The notes beneath the pieces are model-generated. The model worked only from the letters and a program-made list of their open reading frames with translations. It was not told the origin of the DNA and did not search any database. Shown here one piece after another: positions 37,944 through 50,300 of a DNA stretch of 64,000 nucleotides (position 1 is its first letter; each line of letters begins with the position of its first letter). Position numbers and translations under genes: made by a program. Source of the DNA: Phalacrocorax aristotelis (Eukaryota; Chordata; Aves; Suliformes; Phalacrocoracidae); NCBI RefSeq assembly GCF_949628215.1, contig NC_134288.1, forward strand, positions 1,426,001 through 1,490,000, in the 5' to 3' direction.

Positions 37944-40900
37944 GCCCTGAAAACCCAGAGCTGAGTGATAGGAGCACGCTCTTGTAGGCCACGCGATAAG
38001 AGACTTCCAGCCTGGGCTAGCCCAGTGCTTAGGAACTTGTAGCAAGTTATTTATCTTGGCTTTTGCTTGCCAGAAGTGGTGCTGAACTGCTGCCTTGCAG
38101 AAAACATGCAAGCCTTTCTCTTTTCCCTGACATCTCTTGGGTCTCAGTGAAACTGCCTGTGGGGCCCTGTCTCTGCTGGGGTGGGAGCAGAGGGCTACAG
38201 ATGCCCTCATAATCTCTCTGGAGTGGCTTTGGCCCTGCCCTGGGCTCTGGAGGTGGCCAGAGCCACGCTGGTGAGGTGTAGTGGCTCCTGGAGGGGTGCA
38301 GGTGAAACCTGCCAATGTCCTGCTCTCCTGCTGTGGGAGAAGATGGTGTGGCTGGATCCCATCATGGTGCTGTCGCCACGGCTGTGTCGGCAGGAGGCTG
38401 CTGCAGATGTGCACAGGCACCTTAGTGCCGTAACACCGGGTGCCAGGGCTCAGCCTGCAGGCCGGGAAGTTGTTTCCATTGTGTGAGCTCTGTCCTGGGG
38501 CTCGCCTGCAAAAATGCACCCTCAGCATCTGCCAAGTGATAAGTGGAGCACTTAGTTAAGTGTAAGGGAGTGAGTCCTCTGGGTGAACAGGTGACAGGGA
38601 GAGCTCCCTCAGCACAGAGGGAACCCCATGGCTTGCCAGGGCTCTGGGGAAGAGGCACCTTGAAGGAGCTCACAACTTTTTGATGATGGAAAGAAAACAG
38701 AGCAGGAAGAGAGTGCTAGTGCCTGCAAGGGCTGGAGGGCCTGGGTTCTCCTTCTGGGTTACTTCATCTTCTGGGTTACTCCAGAAGGAAAACTGTGAGT
38801 AAAAGGCTGAGAAGCAGAGCCAGGGCTAGAGCATCTCCTGCCCTGGGAGCTGAGAGGGACTGGATGGGCCCTGGCTGGGGCTGGTGCGTGAAGGCCAGTG
38901 CACTTGCATGCTGCTGGTGAGGAGGGGTAAGCTGAGTACCTTGGAGCCTCCGACAGCCCAGAGGCCTCTGTGAAAGCTGAATCCCACCCAGACCTCCAAC
39001 ACTTCTGACTCCGAGCAAACCCTTGGGATGGGGTTGCTCCCTGCTGGACTCCGGCAGGATTGTTCTGAGCTGCAGTGGCCGTGTGGTCCTTCCCGGAGAG
39101 CACCACTGCTGCAGCTGCACACATCTCCCAGCCTGGCTTAGCCCCTTGTCCTCTGGGCCCTTCTGGGGCATGTTTGATGGAGTACAGGAGGGGCCGGCAG
39201 GCTTAGCCAAGAGAAAAGTTTTGTGTCATCCTGTCCACAGATGCCATCGAACTCCTCCCCACTCAGCTGGTGGCACTGGGTGCCTGGCTTTACTACCACC
39301 AAACCTGAGTTATATGTGGGATGTGCTGGCCTGCCCCATGCCATGTAGCTGGGATCAGAGTTAGAAGCCTTTGCCTGTTCTTGGTATAGTGGGCGTGAGC
39401 CAAGGACCAGCATCGCTGTGCAGAATCAGTCCTATCTTGTGCTGGCCTGAATGCTGCCCACCTGTAAGACCCACTGGTCTCTCCCCATTGGAAAAAGAGG
39501 TGCTGGGTCAGGGGAGAAATGGGTTTGGGTTTTGGTAAGGACTGGGCCTAGTAGGGAGCTCCTGCTGGAGAGGGGAGACATGTTGGGCGGGTGCTAGGGG
39601 GTTGCTGGGCCTCACCTGCAGACTGGCAGAAGAGCGAGCTGCACCCTTGTGCCAAGCGAGTCTGACAGCTGCAGCAGCAAGGGAGGCTCTGGGGTCGCTG
39701 TGGCTCGTGGAGTGTGGTTTGCATGGTCAGGAAGGAAACAAGAGGCAGGTGTTTGTGGGATTTGTGTCTAAAACACTTGTCAAATACCACTGGGCTCTTT
39801 GGTGCCTGTTGCTGGCCCTGTGGGAGCAGACAACTACTGAGGGTCGGCTCCCCAAAAAGCATCTACTGCCTGGAGCAGAGAGTTCTGGGCAAACCCTGAC
39901 AGCTCTGTCAAGTGTACTGTAGCTGGGCTGCTATGGGGGGGCATGGGGCTGTAACCTCGCTGTGTCCCCTTGACTGTTGCAGCTGGTGAGTGTGTTCATC
40001 CTGAGGAGCTGCAGCAATGCCCCGTCCACAAGGGATCGGTGCCATTTCTGATGCCAACCCCGTGTGTGGTAGGGCTGCTCCTGGCCTTGCTATCGACACA
40101 GCACCGGCAGAAGGAAAGCAGTGAGCCCAGCTTTCTCCTGCATCTGGCGGTGTCCAACCTGTGCTCAGTTCCCAGAGGAATCAGGCCTGGGCAGGTGCAT
40201 GTCTGCTTGCCAGCCGGCCCCATCCTGAGGGTGCATGGCAGCCTGTGGAGGGTGTGTGGGTGTTGTGTCTGTGTGCTGGCACAGCTGCTCAAGCAGTGCC
40301 TGTGGTGAGCTGCGGACATTGGGGAGAGACCAGCTAAAAAGTGCCGCTGGCCAAGCTGGACTACAGCCACCAGGTGCGGGGCGCTGAGCCGTGGTGCAGG
40401 GAGCCTGGGGGAACAGTCTCTACCCCAGAGAGCTGTTGGGGAGCTGCATCACCACAGATCCTTCGTCAGTCCCCTCCTCTGGTGGTGGACAGTGTGCGGA
40501 GGCAATTCTGCCTCTGTCACTAAGGTGCTGCTAAAAGCTGGACTTGCAAGTGCAGCCCCTGCAGCCAGGCCTGGTGGTGGGGGTGCTTGGGAATCACGTC
40601 TGCCTGCAGCACCCCCTCCTCCTCTGGGCTGCGAGGTAGGTGCTGCTCACGCAGCATCCTCCAGCTCTGCGGGGGCACAGGCTTGAGGAGGCAGCGGCCC
40701 ACTGGTCCTGCCCCAGTGCTGCTCTGAGGGATTCTGCAGCTCGCTGGGGAGATGGTGTCTACCAGTATGGCTCTTCCTCCTCCTTGCTTGCCCCGTCCTT
40801 GCCCCCTAGCAGCTCTTCCTTGGTAGCAGGGCTCACAGCCCACCTCAAGCTCCTGCATCCTCTCTGTGTCTCTTACTGCTGTCATCACTGCTTGGCAGAG

Positions 40901-41298
40901 GCTGGTTTGTTTACTGCTTCCTTCTGCTGCTGCAGGGTTGGCAGCATCCAACACTTCTCTCAGGGGTGCCTGTGGTGGGTTTGGAGCTCTGGGGAGGTGG
41001 AGTGTCTCTCTGCTAGCCCCAAGTGCACTACTTCATGCTGGGACTGCGAGGTTGGTCTTGCCTGCAGGGTTCAACTAGCACTGAGCTGCAGGGAGATGTG
41101 TGGTTGGGCTCCTTGCCGTGGCTCAGTAGAGCAGATGTCCCCAGGCTTGTCCCTGAGAGCGTTTCACTCCGGCAGCTTTGTTGCTCTGAGCAGCACTGGG
41201 GTTGCCTCAGCCTCTTGGAGGGGTGATGTGGAATGATGGAGTACCTCAGGTTCACCAGCCTCTTTATTGTGAATTTCTTTTTGTGTTGTGTCTTGCAG

Positions 41299-41321
41299 AA
41301 ATAACATTCATCCCAGATTTG
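41299..41321 (+). other. CHD6 exon 2, 5' UTR part
   Basis: These 23 untranslated bases follow the acceptor TCTTGCAG|AAATAAC. The first AUG at 41,322 has T at -3, a weak context. The in-frame second AUG at 41,328 has A at -3, which is better. Confidence 0.75.
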
Positions 41322-41354
41322 ATGATAATGAAAATACAGAAAAAAGAAAAGCAG
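41322..41354 (+). CDS. CHD6 coding exon 2 (start codon; residues 1-11)
   Basis: The exon encodes [11 protein letters not shown], closely matching the human CHD6 start ([11 protein letters not shown] as I recall it). Two in-frame AUGs lie six bases apart at 41,322 and 41,328. The first was chosen by homology, although the second has the better context. The acceptor is TTGCAG at 41,293-41,298. The donor is CAG|GTTTGT, rather weak because of T at +3. The exon ends in phase 0. It is too short to be found as an ORF and is identified by homology plus splice sites. Confidence 0.9.
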
Positions 41355-44300
41355 GTTTGTGACCCTCTCTCCTTCTCCCAACTCAGCTGGCAAGGCCTGG
41401 GAACCACATCCTGTGTGTGAATTGTTGCAGTTGATGTGTGGTGGGAAGGGGGCCAGGGGCATGCCTTGGATTTCCAGACAGGGCTGCAGCTCAGCACGTC
41501 GAAATTTGACCTGAGTTGCAGCCTAGAGCAGATGAGTCTGATGTGGGCAATTGAACAAGGTGGGGTTTATCTTCAGAAATAGAAATGATCTTGATTTAGT
41601 CTGTTCCCTGTGGAGGAGCAACCCTTCTTTTTCCTCAGAGTCCCTAGTATTGGTTCTTGTTTGAATCTCATCAGGCATATATTACAGAACCACGTTTGCT
41701 GTGATTACTGCTAATAACATGATGCTCCAGGACTAACACCAGTGGGGAGGTTGGGGAAGATCATGTCTGCGGGAGTGTGAGAGCTTGGCCAGGGAATTTT
41801 CCCTTGCTCAGAAATAATCCCATCCCACCAAACTGCCATTTCTGAATTGCCACATTACATCATAACTACCTGCTGATCCCAGAGGAGATTTATGAGCCAG
41901 TGGTCTTTGTATAAACTGTGTGCAGAGGAAGAACCTGACCATTGGTGCTCTGATAAGGGGAAGGGACCTGTTACATGTGTGGGGACTCGCTCTACCTGCC
42001 AGGGTGAAATATGGCTGGAGGCAGAAAACAAACCGGTCCACCCTGAGCTGGTTTGTGTCTGTGCTGCTTTTAATCGGAAACCCTTAAACTGAACACTGAG
42101 CTAAGGGATAAATCTGTCGGAGAGCACGAGCTGGTGCCATTTCTAGACAGGTCTGAAGCAGCATCTTCGTGCTGCTCAGGGCAGCTGCAGATCATGCTGT
42201 CATGGCAGGTTAATGGGGAGGAGGAAGGGAGGGAAGGGTTTGGGAAAGGCGAGTATGCAGCTATCGAGCTTACAGCAAGCCAAACACTGCGGATATAGGA
42301 AAGTGTGTCCGGAGCACCGATACAGTAGGAAGTAGTGAGTTTATTCTAAAGTGAGTGAGTTTATTTAAGCGAATGTCCTAAAGACGATGTGAAGAAGCAG
42401 AGCCAGCCTCAGCATGAGGAGGAGGGGAGCGTGGCAGGTCTTGCATACCAGTGCTGCAGAATCACTCCTGCCAGGGCAGGGGGAAGGCCTGGGAGAGAGC
42501 AGGGTGCTTTGGGGCATGGGTGAGTGATTTTTTTGTCCTCTGGTAGCAAAGCCTGGGTAAGAAATTCCCACCACTCCATGGGACTAATATAGCAGGTTTG
42601 GCTGCTCTGGAAGTGGGATTTCTGAAATGATGTGGGTTTTGAGTGCAGCAAAACTGTCCTCCCCAGCATTTGGAGGCTTTAGAGGGCTTGGCTGCCAATG
42701 TGTTTTGCGTAAGTGCCTCTGTAGATAAACTCTGGGAGGGAGATAAAGGCGTGCCACTGTGAACAAGGAGGGGTAGGGGTTGAGCTGCTCATCTCCTGAG
42801 CTCTCTGAACCAGCAGCAGTGTAGGTCGATCCTTGCAGCATGTCATGGGGTGGGCTGCAGTGTTCCTGGGGTCACCAGCTCTGCAGGGGCTATGCTGGGG
42901 TGTTCCCAGAAGGATCTGGGCAGCAGTCAGAAATGCTGCTGTGAGTTCAGTGTTTGGAAGAAAGCCTAGCCAAGCAGGGCACCTGGGGGTACTCTTTGAT
43001 TCCTGATTGATGTGGTGAAAGGGGTGGCTGCTCCCTTAGGTGGGTGGCTCCCTGCCATGCTCTGCAGAGCCTGCTGAGTGGCGTTGGAGGCAACACTAGC
43101 AAGAGGTGCCATTCCATGTACCCCTGGACAACTGAGCCCAGGAGCTCCCACACCTTGTAAACAGACTCCTTGAGGCACCAAGGAGGGCTGTTGCCTTCAG
43201 AAGTCCATTGAGCAGTCTCTGTAGAGAAGATGAGGTACATGTGTGGTTCCCAGGGCTTTCAAGGGCCACGCATTTCTGTACATGTCTCCCTGCCAGCCTC
43301 TCACTTGCAGAAACTCCATCTTGGTCATCATGTAGGTGTAGGTTCAGGCCTATGGGTACAAAGGCTGGCACCCTTCATATTGGTGAAGGATGGCAGGAGA
43401 GCTGTCCACTTCCTTTGGGAATGGGTTATGAGTGTGCTCTCTCCTTTCCCAAGTCCGTGGCTGCCCTGAGCAAGTGCCTTGTCCTGCCCACATCCACTGC
43501 CTGTGCTGGAGAGCCAGGGTCTTGCAGCAGGCTGTCCTGAGAGGAGCTCCTCTCTGTGCCCCCTTGGTGGCCCCACAGCAGTGCCACCCTCCCTGCATGG
43601 ATTGGGATGGCTTGGTGTGCAGGGCACTGCCAACTGGTGCACCAGACGAGGGGCTGTTGTTAGCACAGGCAGAGTCTGTGTTTGCATGACTCTTCTTCCT
43701 TAGAAATGCATGCAAATCTGGTGGATTTGTCACCAAGCTGTGACTAACTCGTGAAACCTGTCATATCCCTCGTGACTTACGAGGCTTCATGCCAGGGCAT
43801 CTTGTCTGCTGGTGGAGGTGGGACAGGGTGCCTAGCTACCCCAAGAGCAATGACAAGTGATGGATTTTCTTTGAGGGCTTCAGCAGCACCATTGTTCTCT
43901 TGTCTGCCTCTCCCATCTGTGTCCCGTTCCTCCCTGGGCACTGAAGGGTCTTCTATTCCTGCTTATTTTTGCCAGGCTCTGACTTGTTGAATAACCTGAG
44001 AAATATTGAACATATAACTGCATTTATTAAAAATAAATGTGGTTATCCCACAGTGCCTGTAAATCTCCTTATTCTACTGCCATGGAAATGCTCCGATGCC
44101 ACACAGACATTGCCTCTTGGAGAGGAGGGGATGGGAAGCCCTGGGACTCCTTAGCTCCTGCCTTCTCCTGGAGGGCTCTTCTGACTTCTCAGCCTGGGCT
44201 TCAAGGTGGTGGGAATGGCCTGATCCCCAGCGGTCCATGGCCAGCAACGTGGGGAGGCAGCGGGGAACAGGCTGGGGTTGCAGGCACCATGTGGCTGCAG

Positions 44301-47300
44301 TGCAACCCTTGCAGCAGGTGCACGTCAGGGCATGCAGGCCCACGGGAGTATTTGTGGGAGCTCTGCTTGCCTTTGCTTCAAGCACTCACTGCACAAAGTC
44401 AAGGTTTTTGCTGATTTTTACAGGCCTGTTTAAGTGAAATGTGAGCTTTGATGTCTCATTTACTGCAAGCGCTGCTGAGGGCTGTTACTGGAGCTCCCTG
44501 GGGCTGGAGCAGAGTCCTGGCAGCCCTGGGGAGCCAGTGCAGGGGAAAGGGGACTCCCCAGCCTTAGGGCACTTGTGGCTCTGTCCCAGGCTGTGCCTGT
44601 GGGCTCCTGGCCCATCTTGGACTTTTTTTGACATGATGAGACTGTCAGGTGCGATGACCCTCAGCACTGGGTGCATGGAGGAGTTTTGCTCTGCTGAGCA
44701 GTGTGTGGGGAGCCGTTCTGGTAAGGATGAAGGGCAGGGGGAGTGGTGAGCTGCCAGGGTGCCCTGCTCCTCCACCCACAGCCTAGAGTGCTGGTCCTGG
44801 TCCTCCCCTGTGGTCCTGAGGGCTCCTCACCCTGCTGCTGCTTGTGGCAGCACACTGCTGTACAGACCCTCCTCTTTCCATGCTCTTTCCCTGCCTTCCT
44901 TCCTACCCTGCCAGAGAGGACTAAGCAGGGAGGACAGCCTGGCCAGCCCAGGGCAGCAGCATTGCCCTCTGCCCCCGCCATGCCCCGCGCCAGGGCAGTG
45001 GGGACATGCATGGTGGTTGCCAGGGCTGGCTTGGTCACGGGACAGAGCTTCCTGGCTGTAGTTGTTGAGGGCTGTGTCTTGGTGGAGTGTCTCGGGAACA
45101 GAGCCAGGCCCCACCTCCGTCACACACATCCCATGGTGACTGCAGAGCCTGCTCGGAGACATAATGGAGGGTGGCACTTGTGTATTTTTAGCTTCTGCTG
45201 CATTGCATTGAGAGCTGGAAACGAGGGGTGTGGACACCCGGTGACTAGAATACAACAGCCCGTGCTGTGCACACCACTGGTGGGGATTGCAGCTGCCAGA
45301 GAGGGTGGCTCAACAGTCTGCTAAAATGCTGTGTATGGAAGAAGCTGCCTTTTCCACTCCTGTCACGGGGTTCTGCAACTGGCTGTGCATATAGACTGGG
45401 CCGGGGCTGCCAGTGTGACCATCCCAGGGATGCAGAGCTGTGTGATGGTTTCCATCTCGGGCCGCTGGCATGGTGGCAGACTGGCTGGTGGGTTCAGTCA
45501 GTGCTGTGGGGGAAGCCAAGCAGCTGGGGTGCTGGGTGGCTCCCAGACATCGGCCTCTGTCTAAAGAGCATGGAAGCCTTTGATGACCCCTGCAGTCAGG
45601 GTCCCTGTGGACACTCCACATAGGACAGATCTCTGTGGGGTTTGAGCTGTGCCCTAGACCAAAATGCAGGGCTTCTGTGGAGGCGTCCTGCTTCTCCTAG
45701 GGGCCTGCAGGAAGGCCTGGCTCAGCCTGCAGCAAAAGGGGGTTGAATGATGCTGGCACTTGCGTGCAAGGTGGCATGTAGCATGGCTACTGCTGCTAGC
45801 TCTGGTCATGCCGCCCAGCCAAGAGCGTGTTGTGTGGATGTCGTCTGAGCCTGGTAGCCAGGGGAGCTGGCTTTGCTCTTGGCAATGACCATGAGAAGGA
45901 CTCAGCTGTGGCCTCCTCGCAGAATGGAGCTGCCATTCAGACCCTGAGGCTGTGGCAGAGCTTTGCCGTGCCGGGAACACTGTGCTTTTGTGAGGGAAAA
46001 CCTGCAGGGCTCAGGGCAGGGCGCCGAGGTGCAGGATGGGCAGTGGGGTGGATGTCAGGCTGTTGTTCCTTTTGCCTTCCCACCCCCAAACTCGTGTGGT
46101 GCTGCAGGGTTTGGGTACGGATCAGGAGTGATGCTGGCTGGTGAGGAGGCTCTGACACCCAGTGGTGCCAATGCAACATCTGCTTCATCCCCATCACACA
46201 TCCCAGCAGTGCTGGCCTGTGACTTCTGCTACTTAGGTCCAGGGGAGCCTCTCTCTGCTCCCACTTTTCCGGCTATCACATGACAAGTGTGTAAGCTGTT
46301 TAATGGGTGCCATTTTTATGGGGCAGAAAATTATGCTGGGCTGTCTAGCCATGGGGTGGGATCCCAGACAAGTTGATGTGGTCTCACAGGCCATGGAGGG
46401 ACCTGGGCTCTGGGTGTGTGATGGTTCCCTCCTGGCTAGGAACAAGGTGCAGGGTCTTCTGCCCCATCCAGCCAAGCCTGACCCCTTCTGCTGTACCTCT
46501 CCCAGGTGCTTGGGCCCAATTTTCTCTTGTCTTTACCCAAAGTTGCCTGCTGTTCTCCATTCTCACTTGCTCCTTAGGATTCTCATCCCATGATGTCCTA
46601 GTGCATCCTGGCCCACTGTTCTACCTGCCCTTTCCCCATCCCTAGTTCCCTCCCTCTTCCCCTCCTCACTTTCTCTTTGCAGTTGGTGTTCCCCCTCGTT
46701 CCTCTTCTCCACTGTTCACTTTGCAGGTACCTGGCACAGGAGGGGCAGTGGCGAGGGTTTCAGACCCAGTTCATACTGCAGGCAGTTCCACTGGCCCTGG
46801 GCTGGTGCATGCTGTGGGCAGTCATGGGGAAAATGCTGCTGAACTGCACTGTTCCTAAGCTCCCAGCACACCTGCCAAGGCGGGGCTTTAAACTGTTCCT
46901 TCAGGTCCCTGTGAACCCAGCTCCGCTCTTTGCTGGAGGGCTTGGAAAGGGTCGGGGGTGCTGCGTGACCCTCATGGGCCAGAGCGGCTGGGTGCATCTC
47001 GCAGGCTTAGCAGTTTGGTAGAAGGGAGGGAGCCCTTCAAGGACCAGGGGCAGGAGCTGCTTTGCCTCTCCTGGCGTTTTCCTCATAAGGTTTTCCTATA
47101 AGTCCTGAATAAAAACTGGGAAGTCGAGTCAAATTGGGACTGTAAATGAAATGAAACTATTTTAACTTAGGGAAACAGAACATTAAGGCCCACCCTAACC
47201 TTGGTGTTGCCCTCTAGTGGGGTCGTGCAATTATCAGTGCTTTCTGTTAGCCTTCATGGCTCTCTGGGGAGGTTTTAAAATATTTCTTTTCCCCATACCT

Positions 47301-50300
47301 TCTCTTCAACAGTAGTTAGATGCATGGGACAAAGTTTCATGCTCCAGCTGCTGCCGAGGGACTTGCTTTTCTGTATGAAATGTAATTTATAGAAGATTCC
47401 TCTAGGAATAAAAAAAATATACAAATGTTACATAAAAGTGTATTCTGAAAATGTAAAATTGTTACAGTCATCACCAAAACAGTGCCAGTTGAGAGACAGT
47501 GCAAAGGCACAGCTCTAAGGATAAAAAGCATACTGGGTGTGGGGAGGCTGCTTGGGTATGGTACCAGGGGTTCAGAGATGGGCATCACCTACCGAAACCT
47601 GGAAGTCATCTTTACTTCTCCCCCCGCCCCCAAATACCCCAGAAACAACAAACCTGCGTGGTTAGGCGGGCATGTAAGAAGACACATAGAAGACGCTGTT
47701 CAATGTAAAATGATGGTTTTCTTTAGTTAAAAAAAGTTGTGGGAAGAAAAAGGACACGTATTCTGGAAATTTAAAAGTAAACATGTAACAATGCAGGACT
47801 AAAAGGATTTTTAGGAACCACTTGCTAAAGACACGGAGTCTAATAATAAATATTTTCCAAATATCTGAGGACTAAAAAGCCTTTAAAAGGAGTCACAGGG
47901 TACATAAGCGATTGAGGTGTCAAGTGAGTGCTCATGGAAACAGGGCGTTGGCAGATCAGCTCCGTCAGGAAGGCTCCCAACCCAGAGCCATCCCCAATGC
48001 CAGACTCATCAGAGAGTTGCCCTTAAATTAAAGGGTTTGATAAAGACATTTTTGAGCAAAGTAATAGAAGCTACTACGCTTTGGTGGGTATTTACTCTAG
48101 AATTGTAATGGAGCCTGATGAGATGTTGGGAATCGCTAATAAGTAATGTTAGGGGCCATTGTCCACCAGGGACACGTCCATGGAAAGGGAGGTGTAGCAA
48201 ATATGGAATTAAAGGCCAATAGGTTTACTTGGGTATTGGGTAAATAGTTAGGAACTACAATAAACACTTTATCTATGAAGATACTACACTGGTGAATAGT
48301 CAGCATGGCTTTTGTAAAGCAAAGTTAGCCCTTGCAGTCTGCCAGGGATTTTAAAGATAGCCAGATCATGGGGGTGAGACTGGTCTGGGCTAGTACAGTG
48401 CTCATGGGCTTCCAAACAACAGTTGAGAAGGTTTCTCACTGAATGCTTTTAAAGAAGCTAAGCACTGTTCTGATATGAAGTCTTTCTGTGAATTAGTGAC
48501 TAGTTTTATAGGAAGCAAAGTACAGAAAAAATATCTCTGCTTTCATGGTGCAGAACGGGAGAAGGTGTCAGCTGATCCCTGCGATCATCTGAGATGCTGA
48601 AAGAGAGCCTGAAGAGTTGAAGAAAAGTCTTAAGATGTGCCAAATAATGCATATGGGAGAACCAGCCATGTGTGTGTCTTCACTTGGGGCTGTCCCTGCT
48701 TCTGGAAGAGACCGTAAAACACTGGCAGAGAGTTTGGCATCTCCTTGCAGGTTGTCCCAGAGGCATGTTCAGCAGTTCGGAAAGGGAGAAGGAACAGAGC
48801 AGAAACCCTTCTGCTGCTGTGTGGTACCCCTCTGATGGTGTGTGCTTTCCTACTGCCACCCCAAAGCCGATGGGGTTAGAAGAGGTGCAGAGGATAAGGC
48901 AGGCAGCCTGAAAGCTGGCCTAGCCCACCTGCGAGGAGGCGGTGACTTTTCACTTGTACCTTAGCTGGGCCAAGAGAGCTCTGCAGAGGAAGGGTGTGAT
49001 GGAGAACAGCAAAACAGTGAATGGGACAGAACAGGTGTCAAGGAAATCCTTTGTACTCTCGCACCTTGAGAACTAGAAGCCACTTAGGAGGGCAGCACGA
49101 TTTAAACAAAATCAGTGGGTTTTTCCCATACCTTACCAGTGTGTAGTACCGAATGCCACCAGGTGCTTTGGTACCCATGGTTCCAGGTGGATTCACGCAG
49201 CTGTTAGCAACCATGGTCTGGATGCAGTCCTGCCACTGGAGCTCCCGAGCCTCGGTCAGCCTGGGCTGCCTTCCCTGCCCACCCTGCCCCACTCCTGCCC
49301 ACCTCGGGGTCAGAGCACTGGCCTAGAGCAGCCCTTGGCTAGTCCAGAGCAGCCAAGGGGAGCCCACCTTGCATGGCTGCTGCAGCAAGTGTCCTGGGGC
49401 TACCATTTGCCAAGTTTAGGCTCCTGAAGCTGTATGTGTTTCTCCCCTGTAAAGGGAGTCTAAGCATGGTAGTGTGTCACTGCTGGTTGTTGCTGCAGAC
49501 ATGGTGGCCAGTAGCCTGGGCAAAGCCGTGGGCAGCCTGGTGGCTTGTGGAGACGTGTCTCAGGCCACTCAGTCTGGGGGTTGCTGCTGTAGCAGAGCTC
49601 CCTGCGGTGCTGTGTCCCCGCCAGTGTGACACAAGCCCTTCAGCTCCCCACCATTTGGTGGTGGTTCACTGCGGCAGCTGATGCTCGGGCACCGGCTGCA
49701 GGGCAGCAGTGTGCTCCTGTCTGCTGCAAAAGACTGGCGGGGCTGCTGCAGGCAAACTGCAAGTGTGCTTTGAAGCCATGCAGGAGCACAGATAACACTG
49801 GCACTGCTTTCTCAGGCTTTTCCTGTTGACAAGAAGCCAAGATAAACTGAACCTCATCAAGGGGAAGCAGGAAAAGCCCATTCCCTGGCTTGCAGCAGTG
49901 CGCCGAGCTCTGACTGCAGGTTTGTACTAGGCAGCACAGTCCTATGTGGATGGCAGGAGCTTGCCATGGACTTGTAGGAGCATGACATGGAGCCTTTTCC
50001 CCAGAAGACAAACCAAGCAGCCTTGGGTGCAGAAGGGTTTCTAGGGCTGGCAGTGCGTTGCCCGCAGTCTGTGCAGAGGAGCCTAGTTTCCCTGCCCCTC
50101 TGTTCTTCTGCTGCCTGCGCAAGCCCTGGCCACGAGCTGCTCAGTCCCACAGGCCAGTGTTTGATGGCTCTTTCATGTCAGGGCCTGCACCAGAAGCTTC
50201 TGGCTGCTCCAGCTGGAGGCAAGCACTGCTAACTAGTACAAACACTGCTTCCTGGACACAACAGGCTGTGACGTCTGATGCCCACAGGGCACCCCATGGC

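Larger units (their letters stand above)
31679..41298 (+). other. CHD6 intron 1, 3' part
   Basis: This intronic sequence has no supported gene. An AT-rich unique island lies at about 35,390-35,665 and a 15-A run at 37,929-37,943. The sequence ends in a polypyrimidine-poor but usable acceptor (GTGTCTTGCAG) at 41,298. ORFs on both strands have no recognisable domains. Confidence 0.55.

Noticed and set aside
41066-41090. GGTTCAACT string resembling a tRNA T-loop
   Set aside because: There is no A-box or cloverleaf partner upstream. No tRNA gene was found anywhere in the window.
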